NCBI GenBank assembly: GCA_905221605.1
Contig: CAJNDS010002846.1
Coordinates: 127,501 to 191,500, forward strand
DNA from: Symbiodinium natans
Lineage: Eukaryota > Sar > Dinophyceae > Suessiales > Symbiodiniaceae
Length of the DNA stretch: 64,000 nt
Reading direction: 5' to 3'
The first letter of the stretch is position 1. Each line of letters opens with the position of its first letter. Below are positions 20,110 through 29,949 of this stretch, piece after piece. Position numbers and translations under genes: made by a program. Below the pieces are notes generated by a model that was given only the letters and a program-made list of their open reading frames with translations, did not search any database and was not told the origin of the DNA.

Positions 20110-21560
20110 TAGCTGGCCGAATCGCAAGGCAGGGTTTGAGCATCATCACCGGCTACATTTCAGCCAACCTTCCTGATAACCACCATCTCCACACGTCCCT
20201 TAAGCACGCGCCGCACAGCTTTGTAGCAGCGACAAGGTTGTCGTCACAATCGGGAACCCACACCAGACAATCCAAAATCGTTACAAAGCAAAACAACCTG
20301 TATGGATGCCAAAGTGAAAACAACTCTCGATGCGACTGTTTGTTTCACACACCCTCGTCGTGACAAAGTTACCTGAACTGTTTATCTGCCACGATTCTGC
20401 CTTCACGGCCTCGCGGCATATCGGTCACACCGACTTTGTAAACATGAGACGAGATACCCATATGAGAAGAAAAACCAAGACTGGGGATTCATCCTCTTCC
20501 TTGCATGCACACACACACACACACATTGCGGTCAGTGAGACCCTGAGCGTGCTTGCTCAGCTTCGAAACAGCACCTAGCCACATCGATACCAAAAGTTGT
20601 CGCACGACGCCCAAAACTGCAGCCCCAAACCCAACACAAATCCACCCAATGACAACATGGCATACTTGCACTATCATCCAACCTTCGCGAATCCTGCAAG
20701 CAAATTCCGGAATAAATGCACTTCCAGGTTCAGCATTCCTAAACCTTAAACCTTAAACCCTAAACCCTAAACCAAAAAACGGGTCCCAAGCAGGTCGTGA
20801 CTGCCTGCGCAGGAGGGGGCTTTGTTCTGACACGAAACCAAGCAGCAACAACCACCAGAGAGCCCCAACAGTGCCCAACAGTTGAACAGACTCCACCTCC
20901 TGAAATAGTAGCCCCGCCCCGCATAGATTTACCCTATGAAGTCTACGAGGCTTGGGGTTTAGGGTTTCGGGTTAGTTGAGCGCCGCAGCAAGAATCGGTT
21001 GACCATGTGAAGTGGGGGGATTGAGGGCAACTGTCCATATCTTGCGCTTGCAGGAAGACCCCTTACACCCGTCTCATCTGGAATTTTCGAACACTGACAC
21101 CCTAAACCCTAAACCCTAAACCCTAAACCCTTTTGGAGCAGGAGTGTCGCGCAGGAACGACTCTAGGTCGGAGGGGATCTGCTGCTGTGGGCCCATCGGG
21201 TCCGCCATGGGGAACCTGAGCCGCTTGGGGGAAGCAGACCAACAGAGCCCAGTAGTATTTCTTCCGACCCCTTAGGGTTTAGGGTTTAGGGTTTAGGGCT
21301 GTCGAGCTCTCAGCCGCGAGGCAGCATCCGGCGAAAAGTGACGTGTCTAGTGACAAACTGGCAACAGCTTGTTGTGTGACTCCTGACAATAGTTATTTTG
21401 TAATTATCAATATTATCATGATTATTACTTTTAAATCCTACCTGAATAAGTGTTCAGAGCTATAGGGTTATGATGCTGCAAGCTCCGTCCTAAGTTCGTC
21501 CATCCAAGTGGCGCCATCTGGTTCCGTAACGCGTTGACCTGCAAGGGACAGAAGGAGCTT
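20110..21560. other. no gene recognised
   Basis: (CA)n at 20506-20525, short heptamer runs at 20740-20772, 21098-21132 and 21272-21298. Open frames are short and mixed. Confidence 0.5.
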
Positions 21561-21582
21561 CCCCAATCCCTGTCACTGCTAC

Positions 21583-22333
21583 CTCGTGCAGGCATGCGGC
21601 TGCCTGCCTCGCACTGAACTTGTCACCACACCCCCAACAGTTGCAGTGGAATACTGATCTGCGAGGTGAACTGTGAAGGGGTCGGCTTGGACCGCGAAGC
21701 CCGGTGACAGGCAACGCAGTGTGCTTTCCGCGCTGAATGTGAAGACACGAACATGCCACACCAGTGCCACAAGCTCACGGCAGATGTGCTCCAGCACCAA
21801 CTCAAGACCCTCGTCCCTCCGATAGAGCAACTCAATGCCTTGAACACCCTGCAGCCGAACTACATCACACCTCAAAGAAAGGTTCACATCCCATAAACCC
21901 TAAACCCTAAACCCTAAACCCTAAACCCTAAACCCTAAACCAAAGCCTCTACGATTAGTGCGCTCTGCCTGGTTCATCTGCATGGCGGCGGCTTGATCCC
22001 AAGGATAATTCCTTAGGAAGACAGAGAACTTACTGTTGCTTAGTAGGTAATGGGGGAATGAGGTACCCTATATAATCCCTTAAAGGGTATATACAGGGGC
22101 CCTAATTCCCTTATACATTCCCTGCTCACCAACAGTAAGGGAAGCAGAGTGGTTCAGAGGCTCTGGTATAGGGTTGGGGTTTCCCAGTACAAGAACTATC
22201 AGCCCGAAGCCACAAACCTTCCTTGTTTGGACAACAGCTGGAATTCGGAATGAGTGATGCAGGGCAGGCCGGGGGTGTTTTGGCATCTGCTGAACATGAA
22301 TAAGCAGGACCGGCGAAACAAAAGCTCTCCAAA
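21583..22333 (-). CDS. three-exon partial gene, unknown protein
   Basis: Exon 1, 22130-22333, follows a CCTTTCCCAG acceptor and ends at TGTTG/GTGAGC (phase 2). Exon 2, from 22038 down to about 21945, resumes in frame and includes FLRNYPWDQAAAMQMNQAER. It runs into a TTTAGGG array. Exon 3, about 21899 to 21583, resumes below the array and includes DVNLSLRCDVVRLQGVQGIE and LVLEHICRELVALVWHVRVF, ending at ACGAG/GTAGCA. The first intron (91 bp) is a family-F TIR element. The second would consist almost wholly of heptamers. Exon 3 is the most convincing piece. The family is not recognised. Confidence 0.42.
21893..21942 (-). repeat. heptamer array between two exons
   Basis: About seven units, TTTAGGG on the sense strand of the surrounding gene model. 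Each unit supplies a GT and a TTTAG. Confidence 0.95.
22028..22140. mobile_element. TIR element, family F, in intron position
   Basis: Left end CTTACTGTTG and right end CAACAGTAAGG are inverted copies. The centre has ATAATCCCTTAAAGGGTATA, as in the copies at 24.7 and 47.6 kb. Confidence 0.65.
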
Positions 22334-22399
22334 CTGGGAAAGGACCCCTCAAACACTTCATATCCTTCAAAGCGTTACATGCCCTTAGGGCTGAGACCC

Positions 22400-22860
22400 T
22401 TTCCCCACATAGGAGGAGCCGCGCTGTGAGTTCACCATGGAGGGGTCATGCTTCATGTTGCGATGCAGCACCAAAAGCCCGAAGAACCCTCAACTAAGGG
22501 AGCACAGGGGCGGAGGGGGGCTATGATTATTGATACTGCTATTGTGATGATTATGATTATTGTACATATTTATATGTATGTATATATATATATGTGTATT
22601 ATTGTATTTACATGTGTATGTATATTTATATAACTGTTTAATTTATTGGCAAAACACATACTGATTGTGCATTATGTACTACATCGTATAACACATTAGT
22701 CTGTTCTTGAGGCTTGCTGGCTTCCAGTTGCCAGGTCTCATCGGGTTCATGGGCCACGTCCTGCAGGGGCAGCTGAAGCCTATGAACCCAAAGGCCGGAA
22801 GGTTTGGGATGTTGGGCTGTCGGACCTTGAGGTTTAGGGTTTAGGGTTTAGGGTGACACG
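22400..22860. other. AT-rich microsatellite and unique DNA
   Basis: TA/TG-rich tract 22525-22640 and a three-unit TTTAGGG run at 22830-22853. No gene recognised. Confidence 0.6.
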
Positions 22861-22872
22861 CACACAAATACA

Positions 22873-22955
22873 TGAGGTTTACGAAACTAGGGGTACCTTT
22901 TTGGGGTCCTTATGTTTAGTTTATATTGGGGTCCCCTATTTTCGTAAACCCCCCC
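22873..22955. mobile_element. TIR element, family B
   Basis: Left GAGGTTTACGAAACTAGGGG, right CCCCTATTTTCGTAAACCCC. The shortest complete copy of the family (about 80 bp). Confidence 0.75.
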
Positions 22956-23339
22956 CACAGACAAATGATCAGCTATCTGCATTTGTGTTTAGGCATGATC
23001 CCCGAAGACAGGAGAGCGGCTGCAACCTGTGCCCGCGTCCTGTTGGGGTTCATTAAGGCTAGATTTGTGCCAGCCAGTTCCATCAGGGAGTCACCGTTGT
23101 TGCATTGAATTCAGCGGCTAGGGCTACCCAAACTTGAGCCAGTGCTCCTGCAGAGAGATGCCTTCAACACGGTTTAGGGTTTAGGGTTTAGGGTTTGACT
23201 TCACTTCACCCTTTGCAAGGAACCCACTCGACTCACGGTGTGCTTGAGGCCGAGGCGACTTGGCATGTAAGCTTCGACAACCGAACCCCTAAACCCTAAA
23301 CCCTAAACCCCAAATTACTTGAAGGCACGGCTGAGATCC

Positions 23340-23450
23340 ACCAAAAAAGGGGCCTTAATAATTAGGATAGGGTTTGGGGGGGTCCACGAGTATACTAAAA
23401 AGGGACCATGAGGAAATGCTTTTAGCAATTATCCCGACCCCCTGAATTAG
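23340..23450. mobile_element. TIR element, family E
   Basis: Starts GGGGCCTTAATAATTAGGA and ends TTAGCAATTATCCCGACCCC. The same sequence lies inverted at 50811-50955. Confidence 0.65.
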
Positions 23451-23531
23451 GGCTCAGGGTCTATGTAGGGTTTGAAGAGTAGTGATGCTCCGAGCCCGAG
23501 CACGCCAAACGCAGGTTCGTAACACAAAGCA

Positions 23532-23790
23532 GTGTTGAACCCTGAACCCTGAACCCTAAACCCTAAACCCTAAACCCTAAACCCTAAACCCTAAACCCTA
23601 AACCCTAAACCCTAAACCCGAAACCCTAATTCTATTTTTTTCGGGACCGGCGACGGCCCCCCAAACATCGCATCCAACGGCAACGAACCTTGGCAGAGAC
23701 GAAGGGGCAACCTGCTGCAAACAGGGGTTTAGGGTTTAGGGTTTAGGGTTAAGGGTTTAGGGTTAAGGGTTTAGGGTTTGGGGTTTCATG
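23532..23790. repeat. heptamer arrays, opposite orientations
   Basis: CCCTAAA, about 14 units (23532-23630), then TTTAGGG with TTAAGGG variants (23727-23790), about 97 bp apart. Confidence 0.95.
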
Positions 23791-23929
23791 AAGGCAAGTT
23801 GCACCCTCTCGGTAGGTCGGACCGCCAGAAGTGAACTGACAAGGTCCACACTGCCACTTTTCACATTGATCGTCCTGACCGTGACTATTCTGGAGTACAT
23901 GATTGCAGAGTACGAGTTGCAACTCCGAC

Positions 23930-24442
23930 CGGTTTAGGGTTTAGGGTTTATAGGGCTTGGTTTCCAGCCGTTTAAACTGACTGCGAGTAAATGGGCCAAG
24001 TAAGTAGAACATGACCTGAAGTGTACCAGGCCGACCTCCATGCAAATCCCAGGCATCATAGTTAAGTTTCTAAGAGTGCACCCTGCACAAATGTAAATGA
24101 CACGAAGCCCCAAAAGGGGTTCTAAACTAAAGGCCCTATGTCCTGTGATCCCCGGGCCTTGTGCAAGCTGGCGATCTGCCCTTTGGTATGCCTTGCAATG
24201 GAAGGCAAAGGGAAAGTCCTGTAGCCTGTGGGCGCACATCGATCGTCTCGAAGGCCCGGAACTCGCACTCCAAACCCCAAAAACTCTCCGAAAGTTTGTG
24301 GAGCCGCAAACGTTTGCAGTGCACAGCCTTGGACGCCCAAAGCAGTGAGCCCTCAGAGAATCAGACACTGACGAAGACCAAGATTCGAAGTGTGCTAGGG
24401 TTTGGGGTTACGGCATGCAGCCCCAGTCCAGCAGAATCCTAA
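23930..24442. other. region open on both strands, no call
   Basis: A 144-codon minus frame (23934-24368) and two plus frames of 83 and 93 codons overlap. None has clear splice boundaries or known motifs. Confidence 0.4.
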
Positions 24443-24545
24443 GCTCCCTCTCCCATGCGTCCATAGACGATCAACGCACATACGCACACACTCACTCACA
24501 CAAACGAACACGCACACGCATCACTGGCCTGGGCTTGCTACTCAG

Positions 24546-24669
24546 AAAGGTCACCTACCCTGAAGCGAAGACAGATGAGATGGCGACCTTTTGCGACAGC
24601 GCCCCCACGCTGCGACCTGAGCAAACGGAAGTTTTTTTGCAACGGCTTGAGGTCACCACTTCAAAATGA
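24546..24669 (+). CDS. putative terminal exon, unknown protein
   Basis: After a GCTTGCTACTCAG acceptor, about 40 codons encode VTYPEAKTDEMATFCDSAPT and LRPEQTEVFLQRLEV, with a stop at 24667-24669. A family-F element begins 2-3 bp after the stop (GAGGTAGCTTAT could also be a donor). No competing minus frame. Family unknown. Confidence 0.38.
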
Positions 24670-24671
24670 GG

Positions 24672-24828
24672 TAGCTTATACAACCCCTATACATACCCTG
24701 TAAGGGATTATTCATACCCTTTAAGGGATGATATAGGGTACCCCTATACATGCCCTTTAAGGGATTAGATAGGGTACCCCTATACATGCCCTTTAAGGGA
24801 TTATGTAGGGTACCCCTTCTCTACTAAG
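24672..24828. mobile_element. family-F element with tandem palindromic units
   Basis: Three to four copies of a roughly 45-bp unit containing the palindrome CCCTTTAAGGG and the motif ATAGGGTACCCCTATACATG. Confidence 0.65.
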
Positions 24829-24907
24829 GGGCTCAGGGGGCTTCCTGTCTCCGCGACTGGCTTGGGGAGCGTAGTCCGATGGCCCCACGAACACCAACAA
24901 CGCGCCG

Positions 24908-24968
24908 TGTTAGGGTTTAGGGTTTAGGGTTTAGGGTCTAGGGTTTAGGGTTTAGTTTTAGGGTTTAA
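24908..24968 (+). repeat. heptamer array
   Basis: About eight TTTAGGG units with two variants. Confidence 0.9.
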
Positions 24969-25545
24969 GATCCTACTTGTCATCCGACTTATCACCTCCA
25001 AGGCTTGGTAGGGCTTACAGGAGATTTGAGTGTTGGGGTTCCTATAAGAAGGATTAGGTATTAGAGGCTTCTTTAAGCGGATCCTTTGAAAAATTCCCCG
25101 ACCCAACGGCCCAACCTTAGAGGCCCAAGTTTTGCGGGTCTTCGTAACAAAAACTTAAAAGGGTTTAGGGTTTAGGGTTTAGGGTAATATTATAGGGTTA
25201 CCCCCAAGCCCTAAACCAAACAGAGTAAACCCAAAAGCAGCTTCGGTTTTGGGATTTTGGACTGGCTTCGGATTTAGGGTTGAGGGCTGAGGGCATCTAT
25301 ATGGTTCTACCACAAACTCTCAGCCTGTACGGAGTATGTCCGATTTTCAGCCAACACAGAGTATATACATATATATATATAAGTATAAGCAGGGTAATAA
25401 GTGCCTCCTTAAGGTTAAGATATGTACAGCTAACTACCGCTGTCCTACTTCTCATCCTACTTATAACCTCCAAGTAGGCTTGGCAGGGCTTACAGGACAT
25501 TTGAGTGGGGGATTCCTAAAAAAGAAGGATTACAGCATTTTGGAG
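24969..25545. repeat. dispersed direct repeat, two copies
   Basis: A roughly 100-bp block (GGGCTTACAGGAGATTTGAG at about 25012 and GGGCTTACAGGACATTTGAG at about 25484), each followed by GAAGGATTA. The copies are about 470 bp apart, with a TA tract and a short heptamer run between them. Possibly another decayed element family. Confidence 0.6.
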
Positions 25546-25853
25546 GTTGCAAGGGGTTGCCCCTACTCCGGGAAATGCCCATGAAGATGGGAAGGTTCTT
25601 GGGCTTTAACAAACCGAATGGCACCAAGCAGCTTCCAGGCTCAAGAAAGAAAAGACCTAACGCAAACTGCGCCCTAAACCCTAAACTCTAGACCCTAAAC
25701 CCTTTTGCCTAAACCCTGCCTCGCCCGAAGCTGTTGCGCTGAGGTGGTCTGAAGCTGGGGGTCAAACCTCTGGCATCGAGTCTAGGATTTAGGGGAGGGG
25801 CCGAGGGTCCATGTTTCTTTGGGTTTAGGGTTTAGGGTTTAGGATCTCTGCAG

Positions 25854-26063
25854 CACCACCTGCGAATAAGCTTGAATTTGGTTGGTGAGGCTTCGGGTCA
25901 AGCTATTGTGGCAGTGGGTGCTCTGCTGCTGGCGTATGCAGGGCTTGGTCGAGTTGCAAGGGCCTTAGATACACATGAGCATGGCAAGAAAGGACTCTCG
26001 GGTGGCCCTCAAAAGCCTCTGAAAAATATTCCTGCATATGATCCTCTTAAACCCAATAAGTGA
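25854..26063 (+). CDS. putative terminal exon with a hydrophobic helix
   Basis: After GGATCTCTGCAG (itself just after a sense TTTAGGG run), 70 codons run to a TGA at 26061-26063. Residues around 15-40 (EASGQAIVAVGALLLAYAGL) form a likely membrane-spanning helix. The tail is polar and ends IPAYDPLKPNK. No competing frame is as clean. It could be the C-terminus of a small membrane protein. Family not recognised. Confidence 0.42.
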   Translation, partial: HHLRISLNLVGEASGQAIVAVGALLLAYAGLGRVARALDTHEHGKKGLSGGPQKPLKNIPAYDPLKPNK

Positions 26064-26829
26064 AAATGTGAAAAAAGCAGCACACTCTGAGAACCCACGA
26101 GGTACGGTATCTTCGCCGTCTGGAAGTCGGTCAGTCACTCGGCCAGTACTTTCTAGGGTTCCAAGTGATGGGTCCTCAATTTGGGTCCCTTGTTGTGTAA
26201 CCCTTACATCACTTGACATACGAAGGCCCATACTTCAGATCCCTTTAAACAAGGGTAGGGGAGCACACTAGGGGCCCAGGGCTGCAACGTTGGAGTAGTT
26301 GTGTTCCTTAGGTCGCCTATGAGCCTCGTGGCCGGCAGGAGAACCTGTCCATCTGAATCTAGCTACCCTGCTTGGAGGTTCATGGGTGACTGGGTGACTG
26401 ATACACTTGGGGTTATAAGACCCTAAAAACTAAAACCCTAAGCCAAGGACCCGCTCTCAGGCCTAACTCCAACCATCCTGCCGAATAGTCCCTGCGGAGC
26501 GGGCGCCTGATGTGGTGTGCGTAGTGCGGGTGGCGAAAAAAACTTAAATCCAAATGAAACCTTGAACAAACTTGTACTCATCTCACCTGGCAGGGCCGAC
26601 TTGCCCCCTCAGCCTTGGGTTGACCATAAGGCTTGTCAGGGACCTGAAAGTAGTGTTTAGGGTTAGACAAACCTCAAGATCAAGCTATCCATTCGCTCAC
26701 AAACCTTCAAAGTACACGTGCCCGACATCTGAGGCCGCGACTTCTGTGCGATGGCGGCACTGACCGAAGCGGATGTTGATACTCCTGGCAGGGTTGTTAG
26801 GGTGTTTTGGGTTTATGGTTTAGGATTAG

Positions 26830-27075
26830 GGTTGCGGTTTGGGGTTTAGGGTTTAGGGTTTAGGGTTTAGGGTTTAGGGTTTCGGGCTTAGGGTTTAGGG
26901 TTTAGGCTTAGGGCAGCCTCTCCAGCCCTTGCAACACCACCGAGGTATACCTCTACAACCTGTAACCTCGCACCTGCCCCTGGTGCTGGCAGACCCTAAA
27001 CCCTAAACCCTAAACCCTAAACCCTAAATCCTAAACCCTAAACCCTAAACCCTAAACCCTAAACCCTAAACCCCA
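26830..27075. repeat. heptamer arrays, opposite orientations
   Basis: TTTAGGG, about 10 units with variants (26830-26912), and CCCTAAA, about 11 units (26994-27075), separated by about 80 bp of unique sequence. Confidence 0.95.
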
Positions 27076-27079
27076 GGTC

Positions 27080-27598
27080 CTGGCAGAGGACCTTCTGTGC
27101 GATGCCGGCAGCTGCCTTCCCGGTCTTCGGGTCGACCTGCAAAGCGGTTGCTCTTTCACCTCCCCAGTTAAAGGTTTAACTTGTAGCTCCCTTGATAGGA
27201 AATTAGAGGAGCCCTACACTTCTAAGTGATAAAGCTGTAGTAAAGTTCCACCTAGCTTAGGTAAGCTTTCGGGTTTTAGGTTTGTAGGGTTGAAGATCGA
27301 ACTCCCTTCCGTTTGGATATCAGCCAGGGAAATGAAAAGGCCGAGCTGGATTAAGAGCCGTCGTAGTCCTGCAACATACGGAAAGCCAAGATGGCTAAAT
27401 GTTTCACTTTGAGCTAAGGAAGCATGTGCGTGGAGCTCTTGACCTTCTTCACGTGCGGCTTGGGAATTGCTGGGGTTGACCTGTGCTGGTTTGCAAGATT
27501 ACGTCTGCCTCTGACTTCATCTGGGGTCCAGGCACAAAGGTTGTTCCTTTGAGCGCGCTGCAGTTGTTGTGCTTGCAGTGGCGCAACACTGGTGGGGA
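27080..27598. other. no gene recognised
   Basis: Unique-looking sequence. I see no supported exon, RNA or element. Confidence 0.5.
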
Positions 27599-27599
27599 G

Positions 27600-27732
27600 C
27601 CCTAAACCCTAAACCCTAAACCCTAAACCCTAAACCCTAAACCCTAAACCCTAGGCCCTAAACCCTAAACCCTAAACCCTAAACCCTAAACCCTAAACCC
27701 TAAACCCTAAACCCTAAACCCTAAACCCTAGC
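27600..27732 (-). repeat. longest heptamer array, about 18 copies
   Basis: CCCTAAA with a single CCCTAGG interruption. Confidence 0.97.
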
Positions 27733-27818
27733 AAACCGCTACTCCAAGCAGAAACCTGCACCAATGACGCGGAGACATCCCTGGGACCAGTCGGAAGGCG
27801 AGCATGTCCAATACCAAG

Positions 27819-27915
27819 ACTATACTCCCCTTAGAACCGTCACAAAAATAGTGTTTTTTAATATCCTCTTGGGTTTTATAGAAACAAAAATAAAAGCACT
27901 TGCCAAGGAGGATAA
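27819..27915. mobile_element. dispersed element, family D
   Basis: Starts ACTATACTCCCCTTAGAACC and contains the conserved core ATCCTCTTGGGTTTTATA. Four copies in the window. A minus-strand open frame runs straight through this one. Confidence 0.65.
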
Positions 27916-28560
27916 AGAAGATGAACTCCAAAGTATGAACGATTGAGGAAATGAGAGCTTGTGGCACCTTTGGCCGTCGTTCAGGATTCCAGCGCCCGAC
28001 CTCACAGAGCCGGAAGCGCGCATCAAATCAAACGATGCTCTGCATCCTACATGGGACGTTGCGACTCTTTTTTACCATGCTTTCAAGAGCCTTCGCGTTT
28101 TGGAGGGGTAGCTCCTGTGCCTGGGTCCTGAATCCATAGTCAAGTCAAGGCTTGTGGGCTCAAGTTCTATGCCATGCCCCATACAGGCGAAAACAGTGGC
28201 GAAGGCCCATGCAGGGCAGCTTGCGCCAACTCTTCTGAATTTAGGGTTTAGGGTATAGGGTTTAGGGTACACCTCTCAAGCCTTCTTGGCTGCGGCGTGT
28301 CAAACCAACTAAAGCCGTATCTCAAGCTGCATGAAGATATTCAACTTCGAGCCCGGGTTTCGGTAGTCTAATCACCTATGTTCTGAACCCAGAATCTCTT
28401 GCATCATTCTGGATTCCCTTTGGTTTCCCTTCCAGCCGAAACACAGGAAATCATAACGAAACCACCGCGCAGCATTGAGCGCCCTGGCTCGGCTAGAAGC
28501 CCTCGGGGCGTTGGAACCTGACAGCACTAGCAGGAAACCGATGGTTGATTGCTTAGCCCT

Positions 28561-28807
28561 TCACCTTTGGGATTTCGTGAGGGAGCTTTCGCTAGCCGAC
28601 AGAAAGCTAGGGTGACCTGACTGCGTGGTTTCTCCTAGGCTTGTGTAGATGTGCAAAACCTGAACCTTCCAACCTTCAATCCGAAACGCTCCTTCAGGGT
28701 TGAGGCCTGGCCGAGCCAAATGCGGGGCTTCCCCCTCCCGCCCCTTTGCCCAAACCCTTAAAAGCTTTTTGGCCACCTCGGTCTTTCTCCTTCCGCAGCG
28801 CTCGCAC
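28561..28807 (-). CDS. putative terminal exon, 82 codons
   Basis: After a TTACCTGCAG acceptor, the minus strand stays open to a TGA at 28561. It includes KTEVAKKLLRVWAKGREGEA and EGWKVQVLHIYTSLGETT. A plus-strand frame (28700-29125, about 140 codons, with a possible TTCG/GTAGGT donor at 29056) overlaps and competes. Family unknown. Confidence 0.32.
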
Positions 28808-29105
28808 CTGCAGGTAATAGGCTGGCTTCTGGGGTTGACTGACAGCGTGCTTTCTTTGCCACCCGCCCAGCACGCGAACACTGCAGGGATTACTTCAGAG
28901 GACCGAAATCACAAAAATCACAGTTGCAGAGGGGCTCAGGGTTCGGGGTTTCGGCTTGTGGTCACAAGTGACCAAGTCGCACTGGCTCTAGGAGGCTACG
29001 AGCTGAGTCGGAACTCTGAAGCTTTGCTGGGGGGAATTCTTGATGCATGGGTCTTCGGTAGGTGTTTGAAACGGTGTTTAGAAATTTGGGGCTTAAGTTC
29101 AGGTG

Positions 29106-29264
29106 TTATCGTAATCTCAGGGTGATGTGAAACTGAACCGCTGCACGGTCAGCAGCAGACAAGGAAGTCTTGGTACTTGACTCGACGATTGACGACCTGC
29201 CTGTAAACACAACCCTGCTGACACATGATGTGTTCACAGCCCCGAAATGCGTTTTCCCAAATTC
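29106..29264 (-). CDS. putative terminal exon with pyrimidine-rich acceptor
   Basis: Acceptor TTTTTTTACAG directly precedes a phase-0 frame of 53 codons encoding EFGKTHFGAVNTSCVSRVVF and a Ser-rich middle, stop TAA at 29106. Same strand as 28561-28807. Family unknown. Confidence 0.36.
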   Translation of the reverse strand, partial: EFGKTHFGAVNTSCVSRVVFTGRSSIVESSTKTSLSAADRAAVQFHITLRLR

Positions 29265-29287
29265 CTGTAAAAAAACTTTCCGCGTAG

Positions 29288-29571
29288 AGTGTCGTGGGTC
29301 AACCAACTAGAAGTGTCGGATGTCGAGAGCCTGTTTGTAAAGATCTCCTCAGCAACTGTGCTGGAGCAACTTCCAGCACACTACTTGGAGGCAAGTACCC
29401 AATCCCAATTATAACTCTACTTACTATAACCTACTCGGGGGGACTTAGGTGGCTTATATAAGTACACCCCTGAACCTCCAAGTGTGCCTCTATGCAGAGG
29501 CTGTTGATGCGTTTGCCCGTCGGTTCAGCCTCTATTCGTCTCGTCGCAGAACGCCCCTTTACTGCTCCTGG
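29288..29571 (+). CDS. two putative exons flanking a family-C element (GC-AG intron)
   Basis: Upper part (about 29288-29395) reads VSDVESLFVKISSATVLEQL then PAHYLE and ends at GAG/GCAAGT. GCAAGT is the usual context of rare GC donors. The intron would end at CCTCCAAG. The lower part (29484-29571) continues in phase 0 (CASMQRLLMRLPVGSASIRL) to a stop. Codons in the upper part mostly end in G or C. Minus-strand frames (29431-29677 and 29825-29886) compete over the lower half, so only the upper exon is reasonably supported. Confidence 0.35.
29382..29485. mobile_element. TIR element, family C
   Basis: Left ACTTGGAGGCAAGTACCC, right GTACACCCCTGAACCTCCAA, inverted copies of the consensus CTTGGAGGTTCATGGGTAC. 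Confidence 0.75.
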
Positions 29572-29705
29572 TTGAGAAAGCATCACCCGAAACTTTCTAT
29601 AGAGGCTGAGACTAAAATCCGGAGACCCAATGTTGGCCACAACCATCACAACCTGCCCGATTGCGCAGTACAACCCCCTGCACAGCCAAGGAAGGATTGG
29701 AGCTG

Positions 29706-29810
29706 TCACCATACTTCCCTTACATAGAACCTTAATAAACATAACATTATTCTTAATATCTTCTTGGGTTTCATATAAACAAAAAATACTTCTAAGGGGG
29801 ATATAGGTTC
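29706..29810. mobile_element. dispersed element, family D
   Basis: Core ATCTTCTTGGGTTTCATATA, ends CATACTTCCCTTACATAG and CTAAGGGGGATATAGG (imperfect inverted). On the minus strand it would fill most of a 147-bp intron between the open stretches 29825-29886 and about 29490-29677. Confidence 0.6.
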
Positions 29811-29912
29811 CCTGCACGCAGAACCTGAACGTGCCCGCCTGCGCGGCTCTCTCGACAAGCTCGGCACGCTGCTGCTTGACCACAGACTGAGCCAAGCAAA
29901 GGTTGGGGAGAA

Positions 29913-29943
29913 GAGGGTTTAGGGTTTAGGGTTTAGGGTTTAG
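29913..29943 (+). repeat. heptamer array
   Basis: Four TTTAGGG units. Confidence 0.9.
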
Positions 29944-29949
29944 GAGCTG

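Noticed and set aside
27728-27967. Frame through the family-D element as an intact protein
   Set aside because: The frame depends on the element being exonic. Related copies shift frame, and no splice sites support it.
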